DNA of 64,000 nt from Agromyces cerinus subsp. cerinus (GTDB lineage: Bacteria > Actinomycetota > Actinomycetes > Actinomycetales > Microbacteriaceae): NCBI RefSeq assembly GCF_900142065.1, contig NZ_FSRJ01000006.1, forward strand, positions 62,001 through 126,000. Reading direction: 5' to 3'. The notes under the pieces were generated by a model. It was given only the letters and a program-made list of their open reading frames with translations. It was not told the origin of the DNA and ran no database searches. Of the stretch, positions 18,326 through 27,449 are shown in pieces (the first letter of the stretch is position 1; each line of letters starts with the position of its first letter). The position numbers and the translations under genes are program-made.

Positions 18326-19348
18326 ATGTGCACCAGAGTGGTGTGGCCGGATGCCGCTGGGTCGGTCCTCGTCGGTAGAAACATGGATTACCACCGTGAC
18401 CTCGACACCAACCTGTGGAAGCTGCCACGGGGCATCCGTCGTAACGACGGGGTGACCGGCCAACTGTCGTGGCAGGCACGGTACGGCAGCGTGGTCGCGA
18501 CGGCGTTCGACATGATCTCCGTCGACGGGATCAACGAGGTCGGTCTGGCGGGGCATGTCCTGTGGCTCTCCGAATCGGTGTACGGCGCCGTCGACGAGTC
18601 TCGTCCGGCGCTCAGCCAAGCGGTCTGGCTGCAGTACTTCCTCGACAACTTCGAGACGGTCGCCGAGTCCGTCTCGTGGATGGAGAGCACGGCGGTGCAG
18701 GTCGTGCAGCTCGCCGATCCGGCAAGCGGCGAGGTTCCCGCGATCCACCTCGCGCTCGATGACGCGCACGGCGATTCGGCGGTCATCGAGTACATCGACG
18801 GTGCGGTCGAGATCCATCACGGTCCCGAGTATCGGGTGCTGACCAATTCTCCGAAGTACGACGAGCAGCTCGCGCTGCTCGAGCAGATCGACGCATGGGG
18901 AGGCGACAAGCCGCTGCCCGGCACCACCGCCGCCCCGGATCGATTCGCACGGGCGGCGTACTACGTCGATCGCCTGCCCCCGCCCGTCACGCAGCTGGAG
19001 GCCATCGCCTCCATGCTCAGCGTCATCCGCAATGCCGCGCAACCCTTCCGCATTCCCGACCCCGGCAAGCCCGACGCCTCCCAGACGATCTGGCAGGTCG
19101 TCGCCGATCTCACGACGAAGCGCTACGTGTTCGAGTCGACCACGCGTCCGAACATCGTCTGGGTCGACCTTGAAGACTTCGATTTCAGTGCCGGGTCGCC
19201 AGAGCTGGTGCTGGACCTCGGGAGCAAGCTCGCCGTCGAAGGCGGAATCGCTGGAAACGTGAGCGCGCGTTTCGAGGAAGGGCGCTCACTGCGCTTCCTG
19301 ACCTTGGCCGATGTCACCGAGCACGCCGCGGGAGTCGAGCGAAGCTGA
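18326..19348 (+). CDS. Linear amide C-N hydrolase, choloylglycine hydrolase/penicillin acylase family (Ntn fold)
   Basis: A 340-residue protein that starts Met-Cys-Thr-Arg, so removal of Met exposes Cys2 as the N-terminal nucleophile, as in bile salt hydrolases and penicillin V acylases. GRNMDYHRDL supplies the conserved Asp, and ARYGSV, DGINEVGLAGHVLWL and TNSPKYDEQ are further family blocks. No signal peptide is seen, so it is cytosolic. Substrates in the family are N-acyl amides, including bile salts, penicillins and acyl-homoserine lactones. The next gene is a LuxR-type regulator. Confidence 0.92.
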   Translation: MCTRVVWPDAAGSVLVGRNMDYHRDLDTNLWKLPRGIRRNDGVTGQLSWQARYGSVVATAFDMISVDGINEVGLAGHVLWLSESVYGAVDESRPALSQAVWLQYFLDNFETVAESVSWMESTAVQVVQLADPASGEVPAIHLALDDAHGDSAVIEYIDGAVEIHHGPEYRVLTNSPKYDEQLALLEQIDAWGGDKPLPGTTAAPDRFARAAYYVDRLPPPVTQLEAIASMLSVIRNAAQPFRIPDPGKPDASQTIWQVVADLTTKRYVFESTTRPNIVWVDLEDFDFSAGSPELVLDLGSKLAVEGGIAGNVSARFEEGRSLRFLTLADVTEHAAGVERS

Positions 19349-19397
19349 GTCGGCCGTCGAGCAATCGCGCGATGGGTTGTGTGAATGGGGGACGCAC

Positions 19398-21005
19398 ATG
19401 AATCTGAACGACGAGGTCAAGGCACTGGAGGAGCTGGAACGAGCGATCGCCTCCGGCAACCAGGAGACGATCGCCAAGGTCGCGGTGGCGAACATCCTGC
19501 CGCTGTACCACGAGCACTACGAGCTGCTGACCTCGACGGTCGACCGGCTCCCCAGCAAGCTGATCGAACGCTTCCCGATCCTCCGGTTCGGACACCGCAT
19601 GACGCCGGTGCTCGCCCGGACGTCACGCCCGTTCAAGCCGCTCATCGATCCCGACGCAGCCAGGACCATGAGCGCAGACGAACTCGATGTGTTCACGCTC
19701 GTGCAGATGATCTCGTTCCGATTCAGCGGCGACGTGTCCGCGGCCCTCGTCTACGCCCGACGGCTCGAAGACCGAATCCTCGACGTCCGTGTGGAGTCGC
19801 GTGAGCGGGTCGACGGACCACTGTGGTTCTACCACTACGAGATCGGCTCCACCCTGCTCGCCGCAGGCGATTCCTCCCGTGCACTGCTGGAGTTCAGCAC
19901 CGCACGACAGCTGGGCAGGCTCTCGCGCCAGCGCGACGCCGAACGGCTCGCGCTCTGTCGAGCTGCGCTCGCGCACGCACTCCGAGGTTCACTCGACGAA
20001 GCGGAATCCGCCCTTGCCGAGGCTGCACTGCACCCGCCCCCCACTGCGTCGCATGTCGCAGCGAGCCGAACCACCGAAGCCTCGGCGGCCGCGCTCATCG
20101 CCGTCGAGCGCATGACCGATGACGTCGATGAGCGGCTCGCGGAGCTCGACGCATACGACAGCGTGCAGCTGACCTGGCCGTTCGCGCTGCTTGCTCGAGC
20201 CCGGTTGCTCCTCGCGAGGCAACGGCCCGGCGAAGCACTCGAGGCGATCCGACTGGCCAAGGATGCCCACCCGGTGCAGCATGGCTCCGTCGCATCCGAT
20301 GTCATCGCGGCGACGCTCATCGACGCACTGTGCGCGCTCGGTGACTCGGCGACCGCATGGGAGATCGCAGGGTCGAGTGCGAGCGTCGGCAACATGACGA
20401 GATTCGCCATCATCCGACTGGCGTTGCACGACTCGCGCTTCGACGTCGCGGCTGCCGAAATCCGTCGACTCGCGGGCGACAGCACGCTGAGCCCGAACCA
20501 GCGAGCCAAGGGGATCCTGTTCTGGGCGTGGCTCGAAGTCGCGGAGGGAGCCGATCTCGACGCGAGCACCGCCACTCAGATCCACCGCCTCGCCGTCACG
20601 GGGAGCATCCGGCGGCTCCTCGCGACCGTGCCTCGGCAACTCGTCGATCGCGTTCGGGCGCACCTCTCTGGCGAGGAACTCGCGGAGTTCGACGCGGCAA
20701 CGAACGACCTCACGCACTTCGCGATGAAGATGCGCCCGATTCTGACGCCCAGCGAACTCCGGGTGCTGAGCGCGCTGCCCACGCAACCGACGACCGCGGC
20801 GATCGCATCGGCATTCCACGTCTCCCCCAACACCATCAAGTCACAGCTCAAGGCCCTGTACCGGAAGCTCGGGTGCTCAACGCGACACGAGGCGATCAAG
20901 ATCGCGACCCGGCACCGCCTGCTCGTCCACGACGGTGAGGTGGACACCATCGATCGACTCGCAGTCGGCCCGCAGAACAAGAGGCTCGATGTCGGGGTTC
21001 ACTGA
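19398..21005 (+). CDS. LuxR family transcriptional regulator with helical repeat sensor region
   Basis: A 535-residue protein. Residues 1-440 are alpha-helical and resemble TPR-type repeats (RARLLLARQRPGEALEAIRL and similar). The C-terminal 65 residues are a LuxR HTH: LTPSELRVLSALPTQPTTAA, then HVSPNTIKSQLKALYRKLG. No P-loop is present, so this is not a full LAL/MalT regulator. The ATG at 19398 has GGGGGA 5 nt upstream. Its 3' end overlaps the ThrE gene by 17 nt, which ties it to the exporter genes. Confidence 0.9.
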   Translation: MNLNDEVKALEELERAIASGNQETIAKVAVANILPLYHEHYELLTSTVDRLPSKLIERFPILRFGHRMTPVLARTSRPFKPLIDPDAARTMSADELDVFTLVQMISFRFSGDVSAALVYARRLEDRILDVRVESRERVDGPLWFYHYEIGSTLLAAGDSSRALLEFSTARQLGRLSRQRDAERLALCRAALAHALRGSLDEAESALAEAALHPPPTASHVAASRTTEASAAALIAVERMTDDVDERLAELDAYDSVQLTWPFALLARARLLLARQRPGEALEAIRLAKDAHPVQHGSVASDVIAATLIDALCALGDSATAWEIAGSSASVGNMTRFAIIRLALHDSRFDVAAAEIRRLAGDSTLSPNQRAKGILFWAWLEVAEGADLDASTATQIHRLAVTGSIRRLLATVPRQLVDRVRAHLSGEELAEFDAATNDLTHFAMKMRPILTPSELRVLSALPTQPTTAAIASAFHVSPNTIKSQLKALYRKLGCSTRHEAIKIATRHRLLVHDGEVDTIDRLAVGPQNKRLDVGVH

Positions 21006-22317
21006 TCGCATCCGTGCGGCCGCAACCGCATTCCATCGGGCACCGACGATCGAGGCATCCGACGACGAGGTGATCGGCGTGCCCGAGATGCTCGGTGCGA
21101 TCGGGGGGGCCCTGCTCGACTCGTCGCAGGCGACCAGTGATGTCGAGGAGATCTTGAAGCGCATCGCGGATCGCTATGCACGCCCCGAACTCCGCGTCTT
21201 CGTGCTCCCCACACTCATCCTCGTCGAAGACCCCGGCACGACACCGTCCCAGACGTCGATCTTCCCCGCGAATCAGAGCGCGCTGCGACTCGATCAGGCC
21301 GATGCAGTCGAGCGACTCGTGCGGCACTCGGTGAGAGACCGCGCAACACCCGAATCAGTCGTCTCAGCGATCGCGCAGATCAGGAAGGACGACTCCCGCT
21401 TCGGCCCCGTGCTGACCGTCGTCGGCTACACCCTGCTCACCATCGGCTTCGGGCTGATGCTCAATCCGACCGTGAGCGCATTGCCGATCTACGTCATGCT
21501 CGGCGTCGTCGTCGGCACGATAGTGCAGGTCGGCAACCGAGTCTCGACCCTGTCGTTGATCCTTCCGGCATTCACGGCGTTCGCCGTCACGCTGGTCATC
21601 TCGCTCCTGATCAGCCCGCTGGTGCACGACGACGTGATCCGGCTCGTCGCGCCCTCGCTCGTCTCGTTCCTGCCGGGGCTGACGCTCACAGTCGCCGCCG
21701 TCGAACTCACCTCGGGTCAGATGATGGCGGGTGCGAGCCGGCTGGTGTTCGGCATCGCGCGTCTCGGGCTCCTCGTCTTCGGCGTCTTCGCGGGCATGTC
21801 TGTGGCCGCCGCACCGGCATCGAGCGGCGAAGCCCCGGTACAGCTCGGCGCGTGGGCGCCGTGGGTCGGCATCGCCTTCGTCGCCCTGGGCTATTACTTC
21901 TTCTCTGCAGCGCCGCGTCGGTCGCTGGTCTGGATCCTGTACGCCCTCGTCGTCGCCTATTCCGCCCAGCTGCTCGGCAACCTCGTGCTCGGACCCGAGC
22001 TCTCGGGGCTCGTCGGCGCACTCCTCGTGATTCCCGCCGTCAACCTAGCCGGCCGACTGAAAGGGGCGCCGTCGAAAGGCATCATGCTGACGTGCGCATA
22101 CTGGCTGCTGGTTCCCGGTTCCATGGGCTTCATCGGCCTCAGCGAAGCGGCGTCGGGCACGGCAGGCGCCACGAGCACCATTCTGCAGACGTTCGGCTCC
22201 CTGATCGCGATCGCGATCGGGATGGTGCTGGGCGCCGGGTTGAGCCGTGATGCCACCGCCTTCGCCCGAGGTTGGCACTCGCTCGCGAAACAGGATGAGG
22301 AGCTCGGCCGTGACTGA
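20989..22317 (+). CDS. Threonine/serine exporter family protein (ThrE)
   Basis: A 442-residue protein with the ThrE arrangement: a cytosolic N-terminal domain of about 150 residues (ThrE_1) followed by about ten helices. The first helix is VLTVVGYTLLTIGFGLML, and SFLPGLTLTVAAVELTSGQM is the diagnostic block. Corynebacterium ThrE exports Thr and Ser using the proton gradient. The start at 20989 has GAGG 4 nt upstream and lies inside the end of the LuxR gene. Its own end overlaps the next gene by 8 nt. Confidence 0.9.
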   Translation: MSGFTDRIRAAATAFHRAPTIEASDDEVIGVPEMLGAIGGALLDSSQATSDVEEILKRIADRYARPELRVFVLPTLILVEDPGTTPSQTSIFPANQSALRLDQADAVERLVRHSVRDRATPESVVSAIAQIRKDDSRFGPVLTVVGYTLLTIGFGLMLNPTVSALPIYVMLGVVVGTIVQVGNRVSTLSLILPAFTAFAVTLVISLLISPLVHDDVIRLVAPSLVSFLPGLTLTVAAVELTSGQMMAGASRLVFGIARLGLLVFGVFAGMSVAAAPASSGEAPVQLGAWAPWVGIAFVALGYYFFSAAPRRSLVWILYALVVAYSAQLLGNLVLGPELSGLVGALLVIPAVNLAGRLKGAPSKGIMLTCAYWLLVPGSMGFIGLSEAASGTAGATSTILQTFGSLIAIAIGMVLGAGLSRDATAFARGWHSLAKQDEELGRD

Positions 22318-23425
22318 CCAGGACACCGACACCATCACGCCAGAGAACGTGCAGGAGGCGCCCCGAACTACCTCCACGACGCTCAAACGGCCCTTCGCGT
22401 CCGGCTTCATCCTCACCCTCGGCGGTCTGGTCGCCATCGCGGCCGGAACAGCGTTCTCGCACCTGTCGACCGTGCTCATCTCGGTGGCGTTCGCCCTGTT
22501 CGCCGCCCTCGGACTCGATCCCGTCGTACGTTGGCTCGAGCAGCGAGACGTGCGACGTCCATGGGGAATCGTCATCGTCTACGTCTCCTTCGCAATGATC
22601 GTGGTCGGCGTGCTGCTGCTCATCGTGCCCACGGTCGTCAGCCAGGTCTCGCAGATCATCGCCGACCTCCCGAAGCTCGTCCAGGCCTTCGAGAAATCCG
22701 AGGTGTACGCGTGGCTCGACGACGTGTTCGGTGCCGAGGCGAGTTCGCTCATGCATCAGGTCACCTCGTTCCTCACGCAGCCGACCCATATCGCGACGAT
22801 CGGCCAGGGCGTGTTCCGGGTCGGCATGACGATCGTGTCGACGCTCTCGGGAGTGATCATCGTGCTCGTGCTGAGCCTCTACTTCCTCGCCTCCTTGCCG
22901 GCGATCAAGGTCGGGTTCAACCGCCTCGCCCCCGCACACAGCCGAGCGCGTCTCGCGTCGATGACCGAGCAGATCACCGACTCGGTCGGCGGGTACCTCA
23001 TGGGGATGGTGGCACTCGCCTTCTGCAATGCGGTCGTCGCGTTGGTGCTCCACCTCGCGCTCCAACTTCCATTCCCGATGCTGATGGCGGTCGTGGCGTT
23101 CTGCGTCACGCTGATTCCGCTCGTGGGATCGGTGATCTACTGCGGCCTGGCGACAGCCCTCGCACTCTTCTCCGGCTGGTTGCCGGCGCTGGTGTTCGCG
23201 GCGATCTACCTCGCATACATGCAGGTGGAGGCCTACGTGCTCACGCCGAAGGTCATGAATCGCGCGATCTCGGTGCCCGGCGCCTTGGTCGTCATCGGGG
23301 CGCTCGTCGGCGGCACTCTCCTCGGTCTTCTCGGTGCCCTGATCGCGATTCCGGTCACCGCCTCGATCCTCCTGATCGTCAAGCAGGTCGTGGTTCCGAA
23401 ACAGGACGCCAAGCTCACAGCCTGA
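22310..23425 (+). CDS. AI-2E family transporter (TqsA/YdiK-like)
   Basis: A 371-residue membrane protein of the AI-2 exporter family. It has early helices (SVAFALFAALGLDPVVRWLE), a central amphipathic part, and a C-terminal block PLVGSVIYCGLATALALF...YVLTPKVMNRAI. The family includes AI-2 exporters and Na+/H+ antiporters, so the name does not prove signal export. A GTG at 22310 is preferred because GAGGAG lies 7 nt upstream; it overlaps the ThrE stop by 8 nt. The hairpin at 23442-23482 follows the stop. Confidence 0.88.
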   Translation: MTDQDTDTITPENVQEAPRTTSTTLKRPFASGFILTLGGLVAIAAGTAFSHLSTVLISVAFALFAALGLDPVVRWLEQRDVRRPWGIVIVYVSFAMIVVGVLLLIVPTVVSQVSQIIADLPKLVQAFEKSEVYAWLDDVFGAEASSLMHQVTSFLTQPTHIATIGQGVFRVGMTIVSTLSGVIIVLVLSLYFLASLPAIKVGFNRLAPAHSRARLASMTEQITDSVGGYLMGMVALAFCNAVVALVLHLALQLPFPMLMAVVAFCVTLIPLVGSVIYCGLATALALFSGWLPALVFAAIYLAYMQVEAYVLTPKVMNRAISVPGALVVIGALVGGTLLGLLGALIAIPVTASILLIVKQVVVPKQDAKLTA

Positions 23426-23441
23426 AGACAGGGCGCGAAGG

Positions 23442-23482
23442 CCGGACTGGCGAGCGCGTGGCCGGGCCCCTCACCAGTCCGG
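23442..23482. terminator. Convergent hairpin between AI-2E and AraC copy 1
   Basis: CCGGACTGG (23442-23450) pairs with CCAGTCCGG (23474-23482). It lies between two convergent genes and could end both. A related hairpin with a longer stem occupies the same place beside AraC copy 2, so it belongs to the duplicated unit. Confidence 0.55.
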
Positions 23483-24439
23483 TCGCGCACGCGTCAGGCG
23501 CGTTCCACCGGCAGCCACAGCTCGGTGGTCGCCGTGCTGAAGTCAGCGGCGCGGTCGAGGATGGCCACGATCGACGGGCCGGGCCTCAGCTGCCAGGGGT
23601 TGGAGGGGAACCACTCCGACGCCGTCGCCGCCCACGTCGATTGGAGGGCCGCCGGGTAGGGGCCCGCCGTGCGGAACACCGCCCAGGTGCCGGCCGGCAC
23701 CTCGATCGCGTCGAGATCGTCGGGCACGGGTGCGGCTTCGCCGACGGCGACGCCGTGCAGGTAGGTCAACTCGCTGCCCTCGGTGCTGTCGGGGTCGACG
23801 TCGGCACTGACCTGCAGCAGCCCCGCCGGTTCGGTATCGCTCAGGGCCTTGAGGCGAGCGTGCTCCGCTTCGGGTATCGAGGCGATGTGGGCTTGGATGT
23901 GCGGGTTGGGGCCTTGGTGAATGAGCGGCACGCGAGCGGCATGGCCGGCGAGCCGGAAGGCCGGTCGATCTGCGATGCGAGTCTCCATCGTGGTGTTCCC
24001 TTCTACGGTCAGGCGGAACCTGAGCTGTGGTTGTGTACGAAGGGGGCCACCGTCTCGCCGGGCATCGCCCGGGCTGATGCCGTGCACGGCCCGGAACGCG
24101 CGGTTGAACGCCTCCGTGGAGCCGTACCCGAAGCGCACCGCGGTTCCCAGCAGATCGCGGCCTCCGAGAACATCGGCCGCGGCGACCGTCATGCGCCGTC
24201 GCCGGATGTACTCCGACAACGGCATGCCGGCCAGTGACGAGAACATCCGCCGAACGTGATATTCGGTGGTGCCGAGCTCGGCCGTCAGACCGGCGACGTC
24301 GATCTCCTCGGTGAGGTGCTCCTCGACGAGATCGACCACTCGGTTCAGCACTGCGATCACGATCGCCTCCTTCGACATCAAGCCTGCTGATCGGCCTCGG
24401 CTCACACCCGACTATCGCAGTTCGATTCGATCGGGCCCG
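23444..24439. repeat. 1-kb direct repeat, copy 1 (AraC regulator unit)
   Basis: This stretch and 28606-29601 are the same length (996 bp), align without visible net gaps and lie in the same orientation. Each holds a hairpin, a complete AraC/GyrI regulator gene and its 5' flank up to a shared ttcgattcgatcgg sequence. The repeats flank about 4.2 kb with seven genes. Confidence 0.85.
23494..24360 (-). CDS. AraC family regulator with GyrI-like effector domain, copy 1
   Basis: A 288-residue protein. The N-terminal AraC double HTH (about 1-110) shows LTEEIDVAGLTAELG, EYHVRRMFSSLAGMPLSEYI and a second HTH AVRFGYGSTEAFNRAFRAVH. The C-terminal half (about 130-288) is a GyrI/SOUL-like effector-binding domain starting METRIADRPAFRL, as in Rob/BmrR-type multidrug-sensing regulators. 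The GTG at 24360 is chosen because AAGGAGG lies 5 nt upstream; longer in-frame starts would bury that site. The paralogue at 28656-29522 differs at roughly 23 positions. Confidence 0.93.
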   Translation of the reverse strand: MIAVLNRVVDLVEEHLTEEIDVAGLTAELGTTEYHVRRMFSSLAGMPLSEYIRRRRMTVAAADVLGGRDLLGTAVRFGYGSTEAFNRAFRAVHGISPGDARRDGGPLRTQPQLRFRLTVEGNTTMETRIADRPAFRLAGHAARVPLIHQGPNPHIQAHIASIPEAEHARLKALSDTEPAGLLQVSADVDPDSTEGSELTYLHGVAVGEAAPVPDDLDAIEVPAGTWAVFRTAGPYPAALQSTWAATASEWFPSNPWQLRPGPSIVAILDRAADFSTATTELWLPVERA

Positions 24440-24473
24440 TATTCACCTGCCTCTCCCGACACGGCGGCGCGAC

Positions 24474-24513
24474 GATGGAGGGCCGGATGCCCCACGGCAT
24501 CCGGCCCTCCATC
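24474..24513. terminator. Strong intrinsic terminator after the peptidoglycan-binding protein gene
   Basis: An 18-bp perfect stem (24474-24491 with 24496-24513) encloses a 4-nt CCAC loop. It begins 5 bp beyond the stop of the minus-strand gene. The stem contains GGATGCC/GGCATCC, as do several other terminators in this window. Confidence 0.85.
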
Positions 24514-24518
24514 CACGA

Positions 24519-24998
24519 TCAGTACTTCGAGATCGTGACGTAGCCAGGGGACCCCGACGCCGGCTTCTCGACGTAGCATCCGGCGTCGTACGCGGCCTGC
24601 CATGCCGTGCGCTTCACCGCGCTCGAACTCGCGTAGGCGAAGTTGACCTGGCCGGCGTACGAGCAGAGCGTGTTCCACGTGTTGCGGCCGACGATGCCGT
24701 CGGAGGTGATGTGCACCCAGCTCTGGAACTTGCGCACCTGCGACTCGGTGGCGGGACCGAACGAGTTGTCGGCGGCGAGGGCGCTGCCGAGGCTGTACGC
24801 CGACTGCACGCCGTTCAGCATCCGCTGGATCTGCCCGACGCACGTGGCGTATCCGCCGCGCGAGTACTGGTAGGCCGTGCAGCCCTTGCCGGACGTTCCG
24901 CTGTACGCGGTCGCCGCGGTCGCCGGCGCGATGGCGCAGAGCCCTGCGATCGCGAGCGCCACTGCGCCTCCGGCAATTCCTCTTCTGAGCTTCTTCAT
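24519..24998 (-). CDS. Secreted peptidoglycan-binding domain protein
   Basis: A 159-residue protein with a Sec signal peptide (MKKLRRGIAGGAVALAIAGL, AxA site near residue 29) and one PG_binding_1-type domain. Recognisable parts are YATCVGQIQRMLNG, DNSFGPATESQVRKFQSWV and DGIVGRNTWNTLCSY. Four cysteines suggest disulfides outside the cell. No enzymatic domain is attached, so it is a wall-binding protein or a lysin accessory. GGGGAAG lies about 8 nt before the ATG, and a strong terminator follows. Confidence 0.88.
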   Translation of the reverse strand: MKKLRRGIAGGAVALAIAGLCAIAPATAATAYSGTSGKGCTAYQYSRGGYATCVGQIQRMLNGVQSAYSLGSALAADNSFGPATESQVRKFQSWVHITSDGIVGRNTWNTLCSYAGQVNFAYASSSAVKRTAWQAAYDAGCYVEKPASGSPGYVTISKY

Positions 24999-25139
24999 AT
25001 GCGTACTTCCCCAATCTCGGGCACCGGAACGGCGCCGGCGTCTGCTGCGCCCCTTGCGCGCACGCCGATCACACCACGCGGGGTGGGGCCGGGAGAATGG
25101 GCAGCACTCCCCATCGCCCGTTCGAGTCGGGCGCCGTGC

Positions 25140-26372
25140 TCACCCCTTCAGGGCGACGGCGCGCTCGATCAGGCGGGCCGAGGCGGCCGCCCCGTCGGCG
25201 CCGCGATACGCCTCGCGCACGTCGTCGGCCGCGGCCCGGATCTCCGGGTCGTCGAGCACCCGACGCACCGCGTCGAGGAACTCGGGCCGGCGAACGTGCT
25301 TCGGGGAGACGGCGATCGCGTTGCCCCGCCGTTCGCAACTGCGCACGTGCCACGTCTGCTCGGGTTGGAGGCCCATGCCGACGAACGGCACGCCCGTGGC
25401 GCAGGCGGTCTGCACGGTGCCCTGGCCGCCGTGCAGCACCGCGGCGTCGACCAGCCCGCCCAGGCGGTGCGCCGGCAGGAGGTCGGTGACGTGCACGTTC
25501 GCCGGCACCTCGTCACCGGGTTCGAGGTAGTGCCGGATCGGGGCGACGACGTTGATCGGCAGTGTTCCGAGGGACCGCGCGGCATCGAGCGCCAGCCGCC
25601 GGTCGGCAGAGGAACCGAGGCCGAGGTAGACGAGCGGCTCGGGTGCGGCGGCGAGCTCGGCGACGACCGCGGGCATCGGCGACTCGAGCCGGGCGAAGAT
25701 CGGCCCGACGAGCTCGAAACCGTCGGGGAGCTCGAACCCGTCCATCTCCCAGGGCATCTCGGTGATGAGGTTGCGATCGGCGAGGAGCAGGGCGGAGACC
25801 GTGCGCAGCGGAGGCACGCCGTTCGCCTTCGCGACGCTCGTGAATGCGCGCGGCGCGAGCGGGGCGGAGTTGTAGATCCACCGGAAGACCGAGGTCGCGA
25901 CGCGGTCTGCTGCGCGTGCGATCCATCCGCGGCCGCCGACGAGTCCGAGGTGCTTCGCCTGCGCGACCTGCGGACGCGTCAGGGGGAACGGCACCGGGTA
26001 GAACAGCGGCACACCCTCGGCGCGGGCCGAGATGAACGAGGTGAGGTTCGATCCAGTGACGACGGCGGCCGCACCGAACTCGCGGATCATCCGGCGTTCG
26101 ACCTCGACTCGCGCGCCGACCATCGCCGACGTGAACGGGCTGCGGAACGAGCGCCCTTGGTCGAACGCGATCGCCTGGTCGCGTTCCGCACGGGTCCAGG
26201 CCGGTTCGCACGCGCGATAGTCGAACCCGGCGTCACGGATCAGATCGACGAAGTCGGTCTCGTATCCCATGAAAACCACGCGGTGCGACGAGTCGAGGGC
26301 CTGGGCCACCTGGATCATGCGCGTCGTCTCAGCGAGATTGAACGTCACCGGACAGAACACGACGGTGGCCAT
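25140..26372 (-). CDS. GT1/MGT-like glycosyltransferase (nucleotide-sugar dependent)
   Basis: A 410-residue GT-B fold protein of the UGT/macrolide glycosyltransferase type. The N-lobe begins MATVVFCPVTFNLAETTRMI, and the C-lobe carries the nucleotide-sugar site: PLVYLGLGSSADRR, HVTDLLPAHRLGGLVDAAVL, HGGQGTVQTACATGVPFVGM and LQPEQTWHV. The HGGQGT histidine and Gln-rich region match the donor-binding motif. It likely glycosylates a lipid, carotenoid or small molecule. It is divergent from the PPOX gene with a 149-bp spacer. Confidence 0.88.
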   Translation of the reverse strand: MATVVFCPVTFNLAETTRMIQVAQALDSSHRVVFMGYETDFVDLIRDAGFDYRACEPAWTRAERDQAIAFDQGRSFRSPFTSAMVGARVEVERRMIREFGAAAVVTGSNLTSFISARAEGVPLFYPVPFPLTRPQVAQAKHLGLVGGRGWIARAADRVATSVFRWIYNSAPLAPRAFTSVAKANGVPPLRTVSALLLADRNLITEMPWEMDGFELPDGFELVGPIFARLESPMPAVVAELAAAPEPLVYLGLGSSADRRLALDAARSLGTLPINVVAPIRHYLEPGDEVPANVHVTDLLPAHRLGGLVDAAVLHGGQGTVQTACATGVPFVGMGLQPEQTWHVRSCERRGNAIAVSPKHVRRPEFLDAVRRVLDDPEIRAAADDVREAYRGADGAAASARLIERAVALKG

Positions 26373-26431
26373 ACGAGAACGTTAGCGCGGAGCTCGCAGC
26401 TCCACCGGGCGACGTTCCGGCGTGACGAAGG

Positions 26432-26453
26432 GCGGATGCATCGCGGCATCCGC
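26432..26453. repeat. GGATGC/GCATCC hairpin in divergent spacer
   Basis: GCGGATGC and GCATCCGC arms (8 bp) flank a 6-nt loop ATCGCG. It lies between divergent genes, where a terminator is not needed, so it may be a spread copy of the motif or a regulatory hairpin. Confidence 0.5.
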
Positions 26454-26521
26454 TGTTTCGTAGACTCGATGAGCGGGCCTGATCTCGGCGCGCCGCCACA
26501 GCTCTGCACGAAAGGCGCGAA

Positions 26522-26908
26522 GTGCTGACCGACACCGCCCGGGAGTTCCTCTCGGAGTACCACCTCGCCACGCTCTCGACCCTCGATCGTCACGGACGCA
26601 TCCACTCGGTGCCGGTCGGCATCACGTACCTCGACGGAGTCGTGCGCATCATCGGCGGCAGCGGCTCGCAGAAGTTCGTCAACGCCGAGCGCAGCGGTCG
26701 CGCCAGCGTCAACACGGTCGACGGCGGGCGCTGGATCAGCTTCGAAGGGCCGGCCCGCGTTCACCACGATCCCGAAGCGGTCGCCCTCGCGGTCTCGCTC
26801 TACGCCGCACGCTACCGGCAGCCGCGACCGAACCCGCAGCGGGTCGTGCTCGAACTCACCGTCGAACGAGTGCTGGGCTCGGCGGGGATGCGCGCGAGCG
26901 ACGGCTGA
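26522..26908 (+). CDS. Pyridoxamine 5'-phosphate oxidase-fold / F420-dependent oxidoreductase-like protein
   Basis: A 128-residue split beta-barrel protein with LATLSTLDRHGRIHSVPVG near the N-terminus, VRIIGGSGSQKFVNAERSG in the middle and WISFEGPARVHHDPEAV. This fits the PPOX class of F420- or flavin-binding reductases common in actinobacteria. The GTG at 26522 has AAAGG upstream. The substrate is not evident. It is probably a single-gene unit. Confidence 0.82.
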   Translation: MLTDTAREFLSEYHLATLSTLDRHGRIHSVPVGITYLDGVVRIIGGSGSQKFVNAERSGRASVNTVDGGRWISFEGPARVHHDPEAVALAVSLYAARYRQPRPNPQRVVLELTVERVLGSAGMRASDG

Positions 26909-26991
26909 GACCGGCCGCCGTCCTCTCCTGCCGGCCGGCACGGCATGACTCGATAGCCTGTTCGTCCACCCCTCGAACACAAGGAGATGCT

Positions 26992-27333
26992 GTGAGCATT
27001 CAGCGCATCGAACCCGGTCCCCGCATGAGCCAGGCGGTCGTGCACGGCGATACGGTCTACCTCGCCGGCCAGGTCGCCGAGGGCGCCTCCGTCGAAGCGC
27101 AGAGCGCCGCTGCCCTGCAGCGCATCGACGAGCTGCTCGCCGGCGTGGGCAGCGACAAGTCGAAACTGCTCAGTGTCACCATCTACCTCGCCGACATCGC
27201 GACCTTCGCCGAGATGAACTCGGTGTGGGACACCTGGGTCGACGGCGCCAACCCTCCCGCGCGTGCCACGGTCGAGGCGAAGCTCGCCACCCCCGACTAC
27301 TTCGTCGAGTTCTCGGTGATCGCCGCGATCTGA
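26992..27333 (+). CDS. RidA family protein (reactive intermediate deaminase)
   Basis: A 113-residue protein with MSQAVVHGDTVYLAGQVA at the start and NPPARATVEAKL near residue 90, which carries the conserved Arg of RidA/YjgF that binds the substrate carboxylate. The family hydrolyses 2-aminoacrylate and other imines to ketoacids, protecting PLP enzymes. The GTG start at 26992 has AAGGAG 5-6 nt upstream. A hairpin terminator follows at 27367-27392. Confidence 0.93.
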   Translation: MSIQRIEPGPRMSQAVVHGDTVYLAGQVAEGASVEAQSAAALQRIDELLAGVGSDKSKLLSVTIYLADIATFAEMNSVWDTWVDGANPPARATVEAKLATPDYFVEFSVIAAI

Positions 27334-27366
27334 TCGGATCCACCGAACTGCCGATCGCTCTGGAGA

Positions 27367-27392
27367 GGCCGGATGCAACGAGGCATCCGGCC
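27367..27392. terminator. Intrinsic terminator after ridA
   Basis: GGCCGGATGC pairs with GCATCCGGCC (10 bp) around the loop AACGAG, and CCTTCTGTCT follows. It lies 34 bp beyond the RidA stop codon. Confidence 0.8.
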
Positions 27393-27449
27393 CCTTCTGT
27401 CTGGTCGTGCTCGGCTGGCGGCACGCCGCGGTCCGCCATATTAATAATG

